Source: Saccoglossus kowalevskii | Taxonomy: Eukaryota > Hemichordata > Enteropneusta > Harrimaniidae | Direction: 5' to 3' | NCBI RefSeq assembly: GCF_000003605.2 | Contig: NW_003107603.1 | Coordinates: forward strand, 12,104 to 46,824 | Length of the DNA stretch: 34,721 bases | In this document: in pieces, positions 1 to 11,200 of the stretch | How positions within the stretch are numbered: the stretch's first letter is position 1 | Layout: the number at the start of each line of letters is the position of its first letter | Position numbers and translations under genes: made by a program | Notes under the pieces: generated by a model | What the model saw: the letters and a program-made list of their open reading frames with translations, nothing else | Databases searched by the model: none | Told to the model about the DNA's origin: nothing

Positions 1-659
1 GATCCTCTATGACAGTGTCTGTGGCATAGATCTAAAAGTTTATTACCATATTGGTTCTTAACGTGGATGTCTTGAGAGGCTCGTTTTTTGAAGGAATTGT
101 CTGTATTTGTAGAAACGAATATTGAATTGTCAAAAATTGCCACATCTTTTTCACTTTTGGTACGTGCATTGAAGTCCCCCGTTAGAACTACTGAGCCAAA
201 TTTTGAATATTTACTAATATCTTTTTCCAACAGTTGAAAAAGGTCTGATTCTTTCCAATCAAAGATGCTGGAGTGTTGTGGACTTAAGTAAAGTGAGCAA
301 AGGAAAATGCTTTCGTCAAGGTTGAAGAAATCTTTGTCTAAACGAGCCCAGATAAAATCTTCACTACTACTTGGTAATTGTTTTATGCCATTTGAATAGA
401 TTTTTTTGTAATAAAAGACAATTCCTCCAGAATTGGAGCGGGCCTTTTTATGTTTTTTACTCCTGAAAGAGTGGAAATATGAGTATTTGGGGATTGTTAA
501 ATTTGAGTCTCTATCTGTTTTAGTTTCTACTAGGCTGAAAAAATCTGAAGTACTAATTCTAGCTATAAAGCATGGGTCATTAATTTTTTTAACTAAACTA
601 CCATAAATGTTCCAAGTTGAAAATGTAAGACAAGTTTTCTTTGCCGAAGAAAAAGTCAT
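1..659 (-). CDS. Non-LTR retrotransposon protein, N-terminal endonuclease domain (partial, runs off left edge)
   Basis: Read on the minus strand from the ATG at 659-657, the frame stays open for 219 codons to the window edge; an in-frame stop at 671-669 lies just upstream, so this ATG is a reasonable start. The product carries the marks of an APE-type (exonuclease III-like) endonuclease of LINE-like elements: TFSTWNIYGSL near residue 12 (Asn ligand), SLVETKT near residue 43 (catalytic Glu), SGGIVFYYKK in the middle, LCSLYLSP, then VVLTGDFNAR (catalytic Asp and Asn), and KLLDLC near the end. In this family the domain nicks target DNA to prime reverse transcription. The reverse transcriptase part would lie left of base 1. 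No frameshift or stop is seen, so the copy may be young. The clade (CR1/L2, RTE or other) cannot be settled from this piece. Confidence 0.88.
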   Translation of the reverse strand, partial: MTFSSAKKTCLTFSTWNIYGSLVKKINDPCFIARISTSDFFSLVETKTDRDSNLTIPKYSYFHSFRSKKHKKARSNSGGIVFYYKKIYSNGIKQLPSSSEDFIWARLDKDFFNLDESIFLCSLYLSPQHSSIFDWKESDLFQLLEKDISKYSKFGSVVLTGDFNARTKSEKDVAIFDNSIFVSTNTDNSFKKRASQDIHVKNQYGNKLLDLCHRHCHRG

Positions 660-1830
660 GTTAAATAGCTAGATAGGGGAAGGGGGAAAAAAAGAAAAAA
701 ATTTGATATAAGTAATAAAGGAATAAAATTCAGTGCGTACTAATATACCTGGTTCTAGGTCAATGCTTTAGTTGATTGCTATGTTCATTGCTACCGGTAT
801 TAATTGTCAATAATGTTCATGATGCAGGTAAGCAGGGTCTCAATGTGTTTGTTCTTTGAGGTATTTCGTCTACTGTCTTTGGGTGCACGTGGTCAGTCTT
901 GTAGCTTGTTGTGGTGTTGAGTTTTTGGTGTTTTCATTTGATTCTCTGAAGTGGTGATGATAGTGTGATTTCTTTGATTTTGTACAACTGCTATATATAT
1001 ATAGCGCTTCATGTTGCTAACAATAAAGCGAATGCCAGTGCTGTTTGGGTGAACGTTGTCTTCAAACATGAACGATTTGATTTTGTTTTTTTTCGTCTAC
1101 AAAGATATACTCTCAGGACAACAGAGCTATTCTCTTCATCTTTATAAATTCTTATAAATTTCAGAATAAACGTTCTATTGGCCGATTAAAAAACAATGGA
1201 ACGTTTCCAAATGACATTGTTGTGTACTATGCTTGTTGATTGGCTGGTTTCATTCAACTGCCAGTGAAATTTACATTAAGATTTAATGCTTTCCTAAAAT
1301 TTATTAGACGCAACACTGTCTCCTGGGAGATCGGCAGTGAGGTCACTAAAATTACATAACAGGAACAAAATAAGGATAACAAAATGCGAACAAAAAGGTT
1401 CATGTCTGGATTCATAAAATCACAGATGAATAATTATTATTATTAAGTGGAATTTATCTTCCATTTCCCCTTTAACACATAATTCTCCAATCCAGTTTCC
1501 AGTTCGAGTTTTTGATTTTGCATGTTAATTGTTCCAATTTTTAGGGGGGGGGGGGCTGATTATTTGTAGTTCAAATCTGATTATTTGTAGTTCAAAATTT
1601 TGGTAACTTCTATTTTAATGTCAAATTCAACATTTCTGTAGATTCTTAATTTATTCATGCTGTATGAATTGTTTGGTGTTTTTATTGCAATTATTTCTTT
1701 TTTCAAGTACTACAGTGAATTTCATGAAGGCATGAATATTTTTATATAAAAATATTTAGGAAAGTTGTATAAATTTTGAAAGAGGATTGAAAACAACTTC
1801 GACAATCACAGAAAAGAGAGGGGCAAGAGG
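660..1830. other. Non-coding stretch, probable 5' flank of the retrotransposon
   Basis: No convincing gene is seen. The minus-strand element at 1-659 would have its 5' untranslated region at the left end of this stretch; no ORF1-like frame was recognised. The stretch contains a TATATATATAG run near 993, an imperfect inverted repeat with 13-base arms at 1168-1180 and 1194-1206 (one G-T pair), and a run of 13 G at about 1543-1555. The first coding exon of XDH was looked for here and not found. Confidence 0.5.
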
Positions 1831-1839
1831 GGTAGCTGG

Positions 1840-2195
1840 TACAGTTTTACGGGAAATCAAAAGGGCTTTTTACAATTTACAAGCAAAAAAAAGACGTTTT
1901 TACAGTTTACAGTGAAAATTGAATTTTGTAGTGAATTGTGTCATCTAGTCGTTTTACAGTTTCGAAAATATAATTTCCCTGGATTATTCATTATGACTTA
2001 TTTTATTTGAATGTAAATTCTTGTACGTACCGGGAAAAAGGACACATTCTTACAGTGTACGAAAAAAATATTTGATTGATTACGTTGTACGTCTAGCCTG
2101 TGATTACAGAATTACGGAATTTATTTTTTCAATTTACGTTGTACGAACAAAAAAATATTACAATTACGTTGAACGAAAATATTCCTTGCCCCCTC
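1840..2195. repeat. Degenerate tandem repeat, TTTACAGTTTACGA-like
   Basis: Variants of TTTACA(G/A)TTTAC and TTACGTTGTACGAA recur every 30-50 bases between A-rich spacers, for example near 1875, 1900, 2040, 2080 and 2135. Copies are diverged and the borders are vague. No coding potential is seen. Confidence 0.45.
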
Positions 2196-2430
2196 AAATA
2201 AGGTTTTGTCAATAAATTATAATATGCAGTTATAATATTCTTTTAGTTGGCTTTCAACCATCATATCAAATGAAAACATGTCTTGCTCCCCATAGACACC
2301 CATTATACACGTAGGTGTATTTTTGAACACTCTTTATAGAAAGAACTGACAATATACCCCATATATAAATATACTCTCATAGCTATGTACTCGATAGACT
2401 TTAAAAATACTGTATTTTTAAGGTTTATAT

Positions 2431-2555
2431 GGTACTCTCATGCCCCAAAAGACACTCTCATGACCCTATAGACACTCTTATGCCCCTATACTTTCATGAC
2501 CTCATAGACACTCTCTCATGACCCTATAAGTACTTTCATGACCCCATAGATAATT
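2431..2555. repeat. Degenerate minisatellite, unit about 20 bp (CTCATGACCCCATAGACA-like)
   Basis: Six or so diverged copies of CTCATGACCCTATAGACA follow each other. The same motif returns at 2880-3175, so the two clusters probably descend from one array. The stretch between them is AT-rich and shows no gene. Confidence 0.7.
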
Positions 2556-2879
2556 CCAGAGCACAGGTTTTGTTCTCTATGCAACATTTCATGTTTTACT
2601 CACATGTAAAAATAGTTTAAGCTTGTACTAAACTTAAAGTTAGCAATTGATGATGACAACATTTGCAAGGTATCAACTCTTGAGAAATTTAGGCACTAAA
2701 GATAGCTTCATGCATTGACAGTGCTTGGTGAAAGTCATTTATTTTATTTCTATTTATAGTTTAGTCTATTTTTTCGACCATTGATTCATCATATGTTTTT
2801 TTTTTCATTCATACTAAATTTTGTGTCACATAAAATATCTATCTATTCATCTACTCACATGCTGCCTATGGGTGTTGTC

Positions 2880-3175
2880 ATAGACACTCATGACATCATA
2901 GACACTCATGACATCATAGACACTCATGACATCATAGACACATCAGCACTGTCATGTCTGATAGAAACTCTCATGACCTCCATTGTGTGTTCTCACAACC
3001 CCATGACCCCAAGAGATACAATCATGACCCCATAGATGGTATCATGACCCCATGGGCAATCGTGACCCCAAGAGATACAATCATGACCCCATAGATGGTA
3101 TCATGACTCCATGGGCACTCATGACCCCCAAGAGGTACATTCATGACACTATAGATGGTATCATGACCCCCATGA
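2880..3175. repeat. Minisatellite cluster with 18-bp units and a 57-59 bp higher-order unit
   Basis: The left part (2880-2942) repeats ATAGACACTCATGACATC almost exactly. The right part repeats a longer block of 57-59 bases built from three short units (GACCCCAAGAGATACAATCA followed by GACCCCATAGATGGTATCAT and a GGGCA variant), starting near 3005, 3064 and 3123. Short open frames across it on both strands are by-products of the repeat. Confidence 0.8.
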
Positions 3176-4189
3176 CTTTTGTGATACAAATAAGGTGAAC
3201 AATGGCTTGTTAGCAACTTGCTACCCCAAAATTTCTTCCAGGAGTGCTTAAAAAATAATTTTTTTTTTAAATTTTACACAAAATTATTTCTCAGAACATT
3301 GAAACCCCTCCCATAATTTGCCACAGTGCTATTAGGAGAGTTATTTGCCATTGTTAAAAGGCAAGGCCTGATCTGTCAGTCTGTAGTCAAACATGCAAAC
3401 CACAGGTCAGTCATTCAGGTTATCAATAAGTGCCAATATCCAAATTGAAATAAGATGCTATAAACATCTAGATGTGTGTGACAGAAAGTTTGTGGTAATC
3501 AATTATTCAGAGACAAATATAACATTAATAAATGCTTAAGATGAACAAATCATGATAGCAATGTTGAATAATTTGAAACTACAGCAACTTTATTTTTGTG
3601 GTTTTTAAAACGAGGCTCTTTAGCTTCTCATTTGCATACAGAAATACAGTTGATGACGTGTGTAGAGGAATATTCTGGGCAGCTTGCATTGCTGATGTAT
3701 ACAAGGCACATTTCTTGTTCGATTTTCTCGTCTTTGGCTAAATTGCCACTCATGCACTTGTTCGTCGAGGAAGAAGAATAGACCATAATGAACACATAAT
3801 GTTTATTGCATAGGGTTGAGTTAAGATGCGGAATATGTCCTAGATAATAGATAAAAAAAGCCGACTGAAAAATGTATATCGTTAAAAGTAGGTTGAATGG
3901 CGCAGTGTTATAAAAGTATGTCTCAAGAGTATATTTTGGCATTTGGTTGTGCACTATAACTTCGGGTTAGAAATCCGGAAACAGTCGGCCGTTTCAGGAT
4001 AGGTTTATGAAGCTACAGCATGAGTAATATCTCAAATTTACTTGGATACAAGTAATCATTTTAAACAACAAAATCAATAACTGTCCATATATCAGTGAAA
4101 CAAAAATCTAAAATGGGAAACATGTGGGTGCATGGGCATTTCACAGGCACTTGCTTGTTTTATTGAGTTGAGTTATGCATGTATATATT
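3176..4189. other. AT-rich non-coding stretch
   Basis: I see no gene, RNA or clear repeat. A 108-codon minus-strand frame at 3628-3954 has no recognisable motif and an AT-driven composition. An upstream XDH exon ending in a VNGK-like motif with a phase-0 donor was sought here without success. Confidence 0.5.
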
Positions 4190-5043
4190 ATTAGTCTTTT
4201 ACCTGTTCCATGACTGTTCCACTGATATCTAAAGAACCACTCATTAGATTTTGGGTAAAAATCTGTGCATATTAATTACCTAATTTGCATAATAGTCAAT
4301 TTTTGTTTTTTCCACTGATATCTCAAGTACTGATCGTTACATTTCAATGAAACTTGGTACACAGATGCTCTAGGACGATGCACATACCTAATTAGCTTGG
4401 GGTAAAAATCTGTCATACTAATAATCTAATTTGCATAATTAGTAAATTATATCTCAAGTACTAATCACATTTCAATGAACCTTGGTACATGGATGGTCTA
4501 GCACAATGCACAGACCTTAGTAGTTATCCATTAAAATATGTGCATATTAATCTACTGATTTGCATAATTATTAGCAAAATTTATGCATTTTCACTTTTTT
4601 TTGTGTGTGAGTATTATTAAATAGATTTTAATGAAACATGGTACAATGATCAGTTTTTGGTCAATGTGGTATGACTGTAATATCTTAAGTACTGTTGCAA
4701 ATAAGAAATAAGAACTTGCAATTAGTGCTATAATTTTATTTTCTGGCAAGATATATGACCAAAATATATAGTTTTATAAATTTTGATTTTTGGTGATACT
4801 ATACCGGTAGTCTATTATTCAATTACTAACCATACACTATCAATTCATTCAGAAACAACTTACCTGATCACTCGACCAGTGATTTGCATAAATTATGCAT
4901 GTAGCAATACATTGTGCATAACAATTCAATTTGTGACTAGATGAAAGATGACAGACTTGCAGCCATTTTGCTTTTTTGCCATATTACTTTATCTTAGGCA
5001 TGAACATTTCCCCTAATGGAGACTGTGTCATTAACAATGACTT
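4190..5043 (+). repeat. Dispersed element, internal tandem units and hairpin 3' end (copy E)
   Basis: The left part contains diverged tandem copies of a unit that includes GTTCCACTGATATCT, AACTTGGTACA and TAATTTGCATAATTAG, the same unit as in the element at 21290-22640. The right end reads GGAGACTGTGTCATT-AAC-AATGACTT, in which GTCATT (5027-5032) and AATGAC (5036-5041) form a perfect 6-bp hairpin. This 3' end matches that of the element ending at 27992, so the copy looks like a mosaic of two related families. No 5' hairpin was found, so the left border is approximate. Confidence 0.65.
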
Positions 5044-5167
5044 ATATTCTATAGTAGAATTCTATTATTAACATTAAATGAGAAATAATTATACTAATTT
5101 CTGGACATTTGATTTAACAAATAATTGACTTATTTGTATTTAATTCTGTCTAATTATTTATTTGCAG

Positions 5168-5225
5168 GTCGTTGACAAGAATGTCGATCCTGAAATGACT
5201 TTGTTGACATATTTGAGAACTAAAT
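5168..5225 (+). CDS. XDH: XDH exon 1 in window (start of first [2Fe-2S] domain)
   Basis: Acceptor ATTTGCAG precedes 5168 and donor GTATCC begins at 5226. The exon enters in phase 0 and encodes [19 protein letters not shown], matching mammalian VVEKNADPETTLLAYLRRK. One base (T) is left over and is completed by the next exon to give Leu. The missing N-terminus of about 14 residues (FFVNGRK-like in mammals) must come from an exon that I could not find between 1 and 5167. Confidence 0.93.
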
Positions 5226-8200
5226 GTATCCTTTGCTATTTTGTCACAAGTACCATGCAAAAACCCATTACATTACATGTACCATGTTTCCACCAGGCAT
5301 TGTCCATTACAGACTGGTCGGGAAAACACATCACATTACATGTACCATGTTCCCACCAGGCATTGACCATTGCAGACTGGTCGGGAAAACACATCACATT
5401 ACATGTACCATGTTCCCACCAGGCATTGACCATTGCAGACTGGTTGGTGAAAACCCTCCACATTACATGTACCATGTTCCCACCAGGCATTGTCCATTGC
5501 AGACTGGTTGGTAAAAACCCTCCACATTACATGTATCGTGTTCCCACCAGGCATTGTCCATTGCAGACTGGTTGGTAAAAACCCATCACATTACATGTAC
5601 CATGTTCCCACCAGGCATTGTCCATTGCAGACTTGTTGCTAAAAACCCATCACACTACATGTACCATGTTCATACCAGGCATTGTACATTGCAGACTGGT
5701 TTGTAAAAAAAACTCCACATTACATGTACCATGTTCCCATCTGGCATTGTCTATTACAGACTGGTTGGTAATAACACATCAAATTACATGTACCATGTTC
5801 TCAACAGGCATTGTTCATTGCAGACTGGTTGGTAAAAAAACTCCACATTACATTACCGTGTTCCCATCAGGCATTGTCCATTGCAGACTGGTTGGTAAAA
5901 ACACTCCACATTACATTACCGTGTTCCCATCAGGCATTGTCCATTGCAGACTGGTTGGTAAAACATTCCACATTACATGTACCATGTTCCCACCAGGCAT
6001 TGTCCATTGCAGACTGGTTGGTAAAAAAACTTCCACATTACATGTACCATGTTCCCACCAGGCATTGCCCATTGCAGACTGGTTGGTAAAAAAACTTCCA
6101 CATTACATGTACCATGTTCCCACCAGGCATTGCCCATTGCAGACTGGTTGGTAAAAAAACTTCCACATTACATGTACCATGTTCCCACCAGGCATTGCCC
6201 ATTGCAGACTGGTTGGTAAAAAAACTTCCACATTACATGTACCATGTTCCCACCAGGCATTGCCCATTGCAGACTGGTTGGTAAAAAAAACTCCACATTA
6301 CATGTACCATGTTCCCACTAGGCATTGCCCATTGCAGACTGGTTGGTAAAAACCCATCACATTACATGTACCATGTTCCCACCAGGCATGGCCCATTGCA
6401 GACTGGTTGGTAAAAAAAACTCCACATTACATGTACCATGTTCCCACCAGGCATTGCCCATTGCAGACTGGTTGGTAAAAAAAACTCCACATTACATGTA
6501 CCATGTTCCCACCAGGCATTGACCATTGCAGACTGGTTGGTGAAAACCCTCCACATTACATGTACCGTGTTCCCACCAGGCATTGCCCATTGCAGACTGG
6601 TTGGTAAAAAAAAACTCCACATTACATGTACCATGTTCCCACCAGGCATTGTCCATTGCAGACTGGTTGGTAAAAACCCTCCACATTACATGTACCATGT
6701 TCCCACCAGGCATTGACCATTGCAGACTGGTTGGTGAAAACCCTCCACATTACATGTACCGTGTTCCCACCAAGCTTTGTCCATTGCAGACTGGTTGGTA
6801 AAAAAAAACTCCACATTACATTTGTTCTCACCAGGCATTGCCCATTGCAGACTGGTTGGTAAAAAACACTCCACATTACATTACCATGTTCTCACCAGGC
6901 ATTGCCCATTGCAGACTGGTTGGTAAAAGAACTTCCACATTACATGTACCATGTTCCCACCAGCCATTGTGGATGGCTGTTTTTATGTGAACTTGTAACT
7001 CAAGTTTCATAAACACGTATTGTGTAGGAACTATGTTCAAACAGTGATTGACATTTTTGAAAATTGTGTACCAGACACCAGGCCACTAATTTCTAAATTT
7101 CTCCAACCCTGTCATAATGTTACAATTCCTGCATTAAAAATATGTGTTTCCATTCCAAGTACGCACCACAAAAACTCAACATTTTGCAGAAACACACAAT
7201 GAATAATTTCCAATTTTAAATGGTTACGTTCAGAGGAAAACTTTACCCCAAAATATTATAACAAATTTAAAGAATACCATTAGAAATTTGTACAAGGCAT
7301 GTAAGTTTTACTTTGCACAAGCCCAACTGAAAAATTACTTATCTCCGGCATACAGGCCGGCAATAATTTCAAACGCTAAATTAATAACATTTTATTATAG
7401 GTACATTGTTGTTGTTGTTTTCCTGATCAATGTACTTTCAGTGAACTTTACTGGAACAAAACTTGGATGTGCCGAAGGAGGATGTGGAGCTTGCACTGTT
7501 ATGATATCTAAATACTCGCCTTCAGAGAACCAAATAAGGTGGGTAATTGTATAGGAGGTGTACGTGATGAACAAAGAATTGTTCTGGTTATCATAATTTC
7601 GAGGGCCAGGCTGCATCTGACACTTCTCTTTGTAGCATCATTGAAATATGGGCTACCACGTACATGCTTAAAAGCTCATATGACTATTGCCACCATATTG
7701 GATATCTGCATAAAATTTTCTTTGGAACAATTCACCTAATTTTTACCAAGTGCATTAACATTTGACAATCTGATTATGAATGGTCACATATTTGGGTTGG
7801 AAAAAACATTTTTTTTCAGTCTTTGCAAGCAACTGAAAAGTATCTATAGATATAGCGCGCTAACATTGGATAAGCTGATATTTGGTAAAATTTAAACTAA
7901 AAGTGGTTCATTAGTAAATTTGATTACAGCAACAAAAATGTACCATCTTTAGAACCCATGACTATATACTCATCTCAAACTATTCAATTGTGTACATGCA
8001 GTTTGCAATATGGCCTTTCCTTGGATCCCTGTGATGCTGAAACTAACAAATCATATTCTTTGTCACCAGCCATTATTCTGTGAATGCATGTTTATCACCA
8101 GTTTGTGCTGTGCATGGATTGGCTGTCACCACCGTTGAAGGCATTGGCAGTACGAAAACCAGACTGCATCCTGTGCAGGTATACCTTACCTACAACTTGT

Positions 8201-11200
8201 CACCAACTTGTCTTATAAACTGTACAGCAATATATATATACAGTATATTTAGGTACAATGCAGTGATAACATGTGGTATTTCAAAACATAGTATTAATAT
8301 TTTTTTTGCAAGTAATAGCATTCATTATTACCTGTAGATTTTGCAGTCATTTCAATTTCATAAACGTTGTGTAGACAGAACTACTTTTTAAGACAATTTT
8401 AGACATACTGATTTTATTGCACCAAATTAATGAGGAGATTCAAGTGTCTTGTTTTTGTGAATAGGAACGAATAGCTAAAGCCCATGGATCTCAGTGTGGG
8501 TTCTGTACTCCTGGTATAGTAATGTCCATGTATACACTGTTAAGAAATAATCCCCAACCTTCCTATGATGAGATGATGGCTGCATTTGAAGGAAACTTGT
8601 GTCGTTGTACAGGATATCGACCTATTATACAAGGATACAAAACTTTTACTAAGGTAAATATTTATTGTCAGGACTATACATGTAGATTGCCATACCGGTC
8701 TCTGTTGGCAGTAAACTTCTCATTGAAATTATATTCCATTACACTTTTGAATGAGTTGACTTGACATTTTTTTTAATGTGTTTTTTTGTGTGTAAAACAT
8801 CATACGACAAATACCCGGTAGTGACTAATAAACATATCACAAGAAATAATCTGAGAGCTATCAATGCTGCAATTTGCGATTTCAACATTTTTAATTATTA
8901 CTACAAATAAAGACTGCCACACAAATGTTAATATAAAAAATTGTGAAAGATGAACTATTATTACTATTAACTATTGTGAAAATAGAGTTTGAATATGTGA
9001 ATGAACTGTGAAATGAATGGGAATTTAATTTTGGAAGAAAGGATTAAAAGACCACATAATGGGATTTTATTTAGACTAAACTATTTTTCATTGATCTATA
9101 CTGTAAAACTAGCATCAGTGAACTTTGCCAGCTGAAAACATTGCGATGCAATTGACAATCACCACTCCTTTTGCAATCATAGATACCTGACATTTCAGTG
9201 CATAAACATAGAATCCTTACTTTATTAAGAACAAATTAAACTAAAAAAATAATCCTTGAAATTACATGAATAATGGCAACGAGATGTTGCTTTCAATCAT
9301 CAAGGAAAAAATCATGTACTCTGTGCTGGTGTATTTATGATTCCTTTTGTCAGCCAGCATACATTGGATACAATGTCACAAAGTCTGTTATATGGCCATG
9401 GTTGGTGGTCTCCAGTACTAAGGCCTTCTATGAATGCTGTATTTCAGGAGGTCAGGTTTTATCTCATTTTTTATCGAGCCTCTCGTCTACAGTTGAATAA
9501 CCTGCCTTGATTTATATTACTAATAGCACAGTCCCTCTATCTCAAGTCTAGAAACGCTTGGCAGTCTATTGTCCCAGGGCTGGTTGTGGGTAAATAAACC
9601 GTTCACACCTTGGACAATTAGTTAGAAAGCTGAGCGCACACTATACTTGAGCACTGCAATCATAAACTGCAAACAGAACAAATTACTGTGATTTATCAAA
9701 ATACGGACATCTGAGAGAAAAACTAACCACATCACCAAAAAGTAAATGTACATAAAATTATCTAATAATAATAGAAAGACTTGCCGGCTAAATAATTGTG
9801 TTGAGCTTCTAAGTCTATATAAAGTATCAAAATATATGGGCTTTTTCGGTTGTAAAAACTAGAATATGCAGGGAACAATGAATTGATCATTTCAATAGAA
9901 TGCTCTGCTATCAAGTGACTATGCTTCTCGGAAAGCCATACGGGTAATTCACACCTAAGACAATAGCTGTTTCCAGACCTGGAATAGAGGGACTGTGCTA
10001 AATAGGCAAACCTCTTCAGTTCAGAGATATCACACCCCTGAAAGACCTGGTAACTTCTTGAAGACATCCAATTTTCCACTGTCTATAATATTGCTGATTT
10101 AGGTGGATTACCATTTGATCAATGCATTTTATTTTTTTAGCTCTATTGTCGATTTTGTCGAGCAGAGCTTTAATATCATATGAGTGATTGTCGGTCAGTG
10201 TTCATCGTAGTCTGTGTCAATGTTTTACTTTTTTACTTCTTCTTGAAAACTACAAGCCTGAATGCTTTGATACTTGATGTATATGTACCTTGCGTAGGCC
10301 TCTCTTAGATTTGTTCATTTCATGATGATATCTTCAATTCTCTAATTTTGATGAATATTTTTGTCATTTTTGGTAAAAAGTGATATATTCGACTTCTTGT
10401 TAAAAACCGCAAGTCTGATTGCTTTGATAATACATATATAGGTACTAGATGTGGACCTCTCTCAGATTTGTTCATTTCGTGATGATGTCTTTAATTCTCT
10501 AATTTTAGTGAATATTTTTGTTATTTTGGGTAAAAAAAATTAATTTTTCGACTTCTGGTTAAAAAGTTAAAACCGCAAGTCTGATTGCTTTGATATTACA
10601 TATATAAGTACTACATGTGGACCTCTCTCAGATTTGTTCATTTTGTGATGATATCTTTAATTCTTTTATTTTGGTGAATATTTTTGTCATTTTTGGTAAA
10701 AAGTGATATTTTCAACTTCTTGTTGAAAACCGCAAGTCTGGTAGATTTGATATTACAAATATAGATACTACATGTGGACCTCTCTCAGATTTTTTCATTT
10801 CGTGATGATATCTTCAATTATCTAATTTTGATGAATATTTTTGGTGAAAAGTGATATTTTACGAATTCTTGTTGAAAACAGCATAATGTTCATTTTCTAA
10901 TGATATCTTCAGTTCTTTAATTGTAATGTGCATTGGTAACAGCGGAGCTATCTCTGATGACAGGCTGGTGTTTTTCATTTGTGTCAAATGAGTCTTGCAA
11001 ACAAGGCTGTTGTATCATCTCGGATCAAGTTTAAAACATCATGGGCTTGTTGTAATTTTTCTGATTTTATGTAAGGATTGTGTATGAGTTTTTTGTTTTG
11101 CATCGATCTTATCATCTATGATACTCCTTGTGAAGCTCATTAATATTCATGAATATTTAACAAGATGTTTAAGTGGAATTCTATGCAAAAATAAAATAAG

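Noticed and set aside
3886-3920. MYIVKSRLNGAV frame as the missing first XDH exon
   Set aside because: It has a weak LNG resemblance but no donor at the required phase, and a stop follows at once.
3628-3954. 108-codon minus-strand frame
   Set aside because: No recognisable motif, AT-driven composition, no splice or promoter context.
5162-6154. Open frames of 138 and 178 codons on the + strand
   Set aside because: They read the 58-66 bp array. Only the first 58 bases after 5167 ([10 protein letters not shown]...) are real coding sequence, an XDH exon.
7288-7554. 88-codon frame as a stand-alone iron-sulfur protein
   Set aside because: Only 7442-7538 is coding; the upstream residues come from intron sequence and the reading frame joins neatly to exons on both sides.
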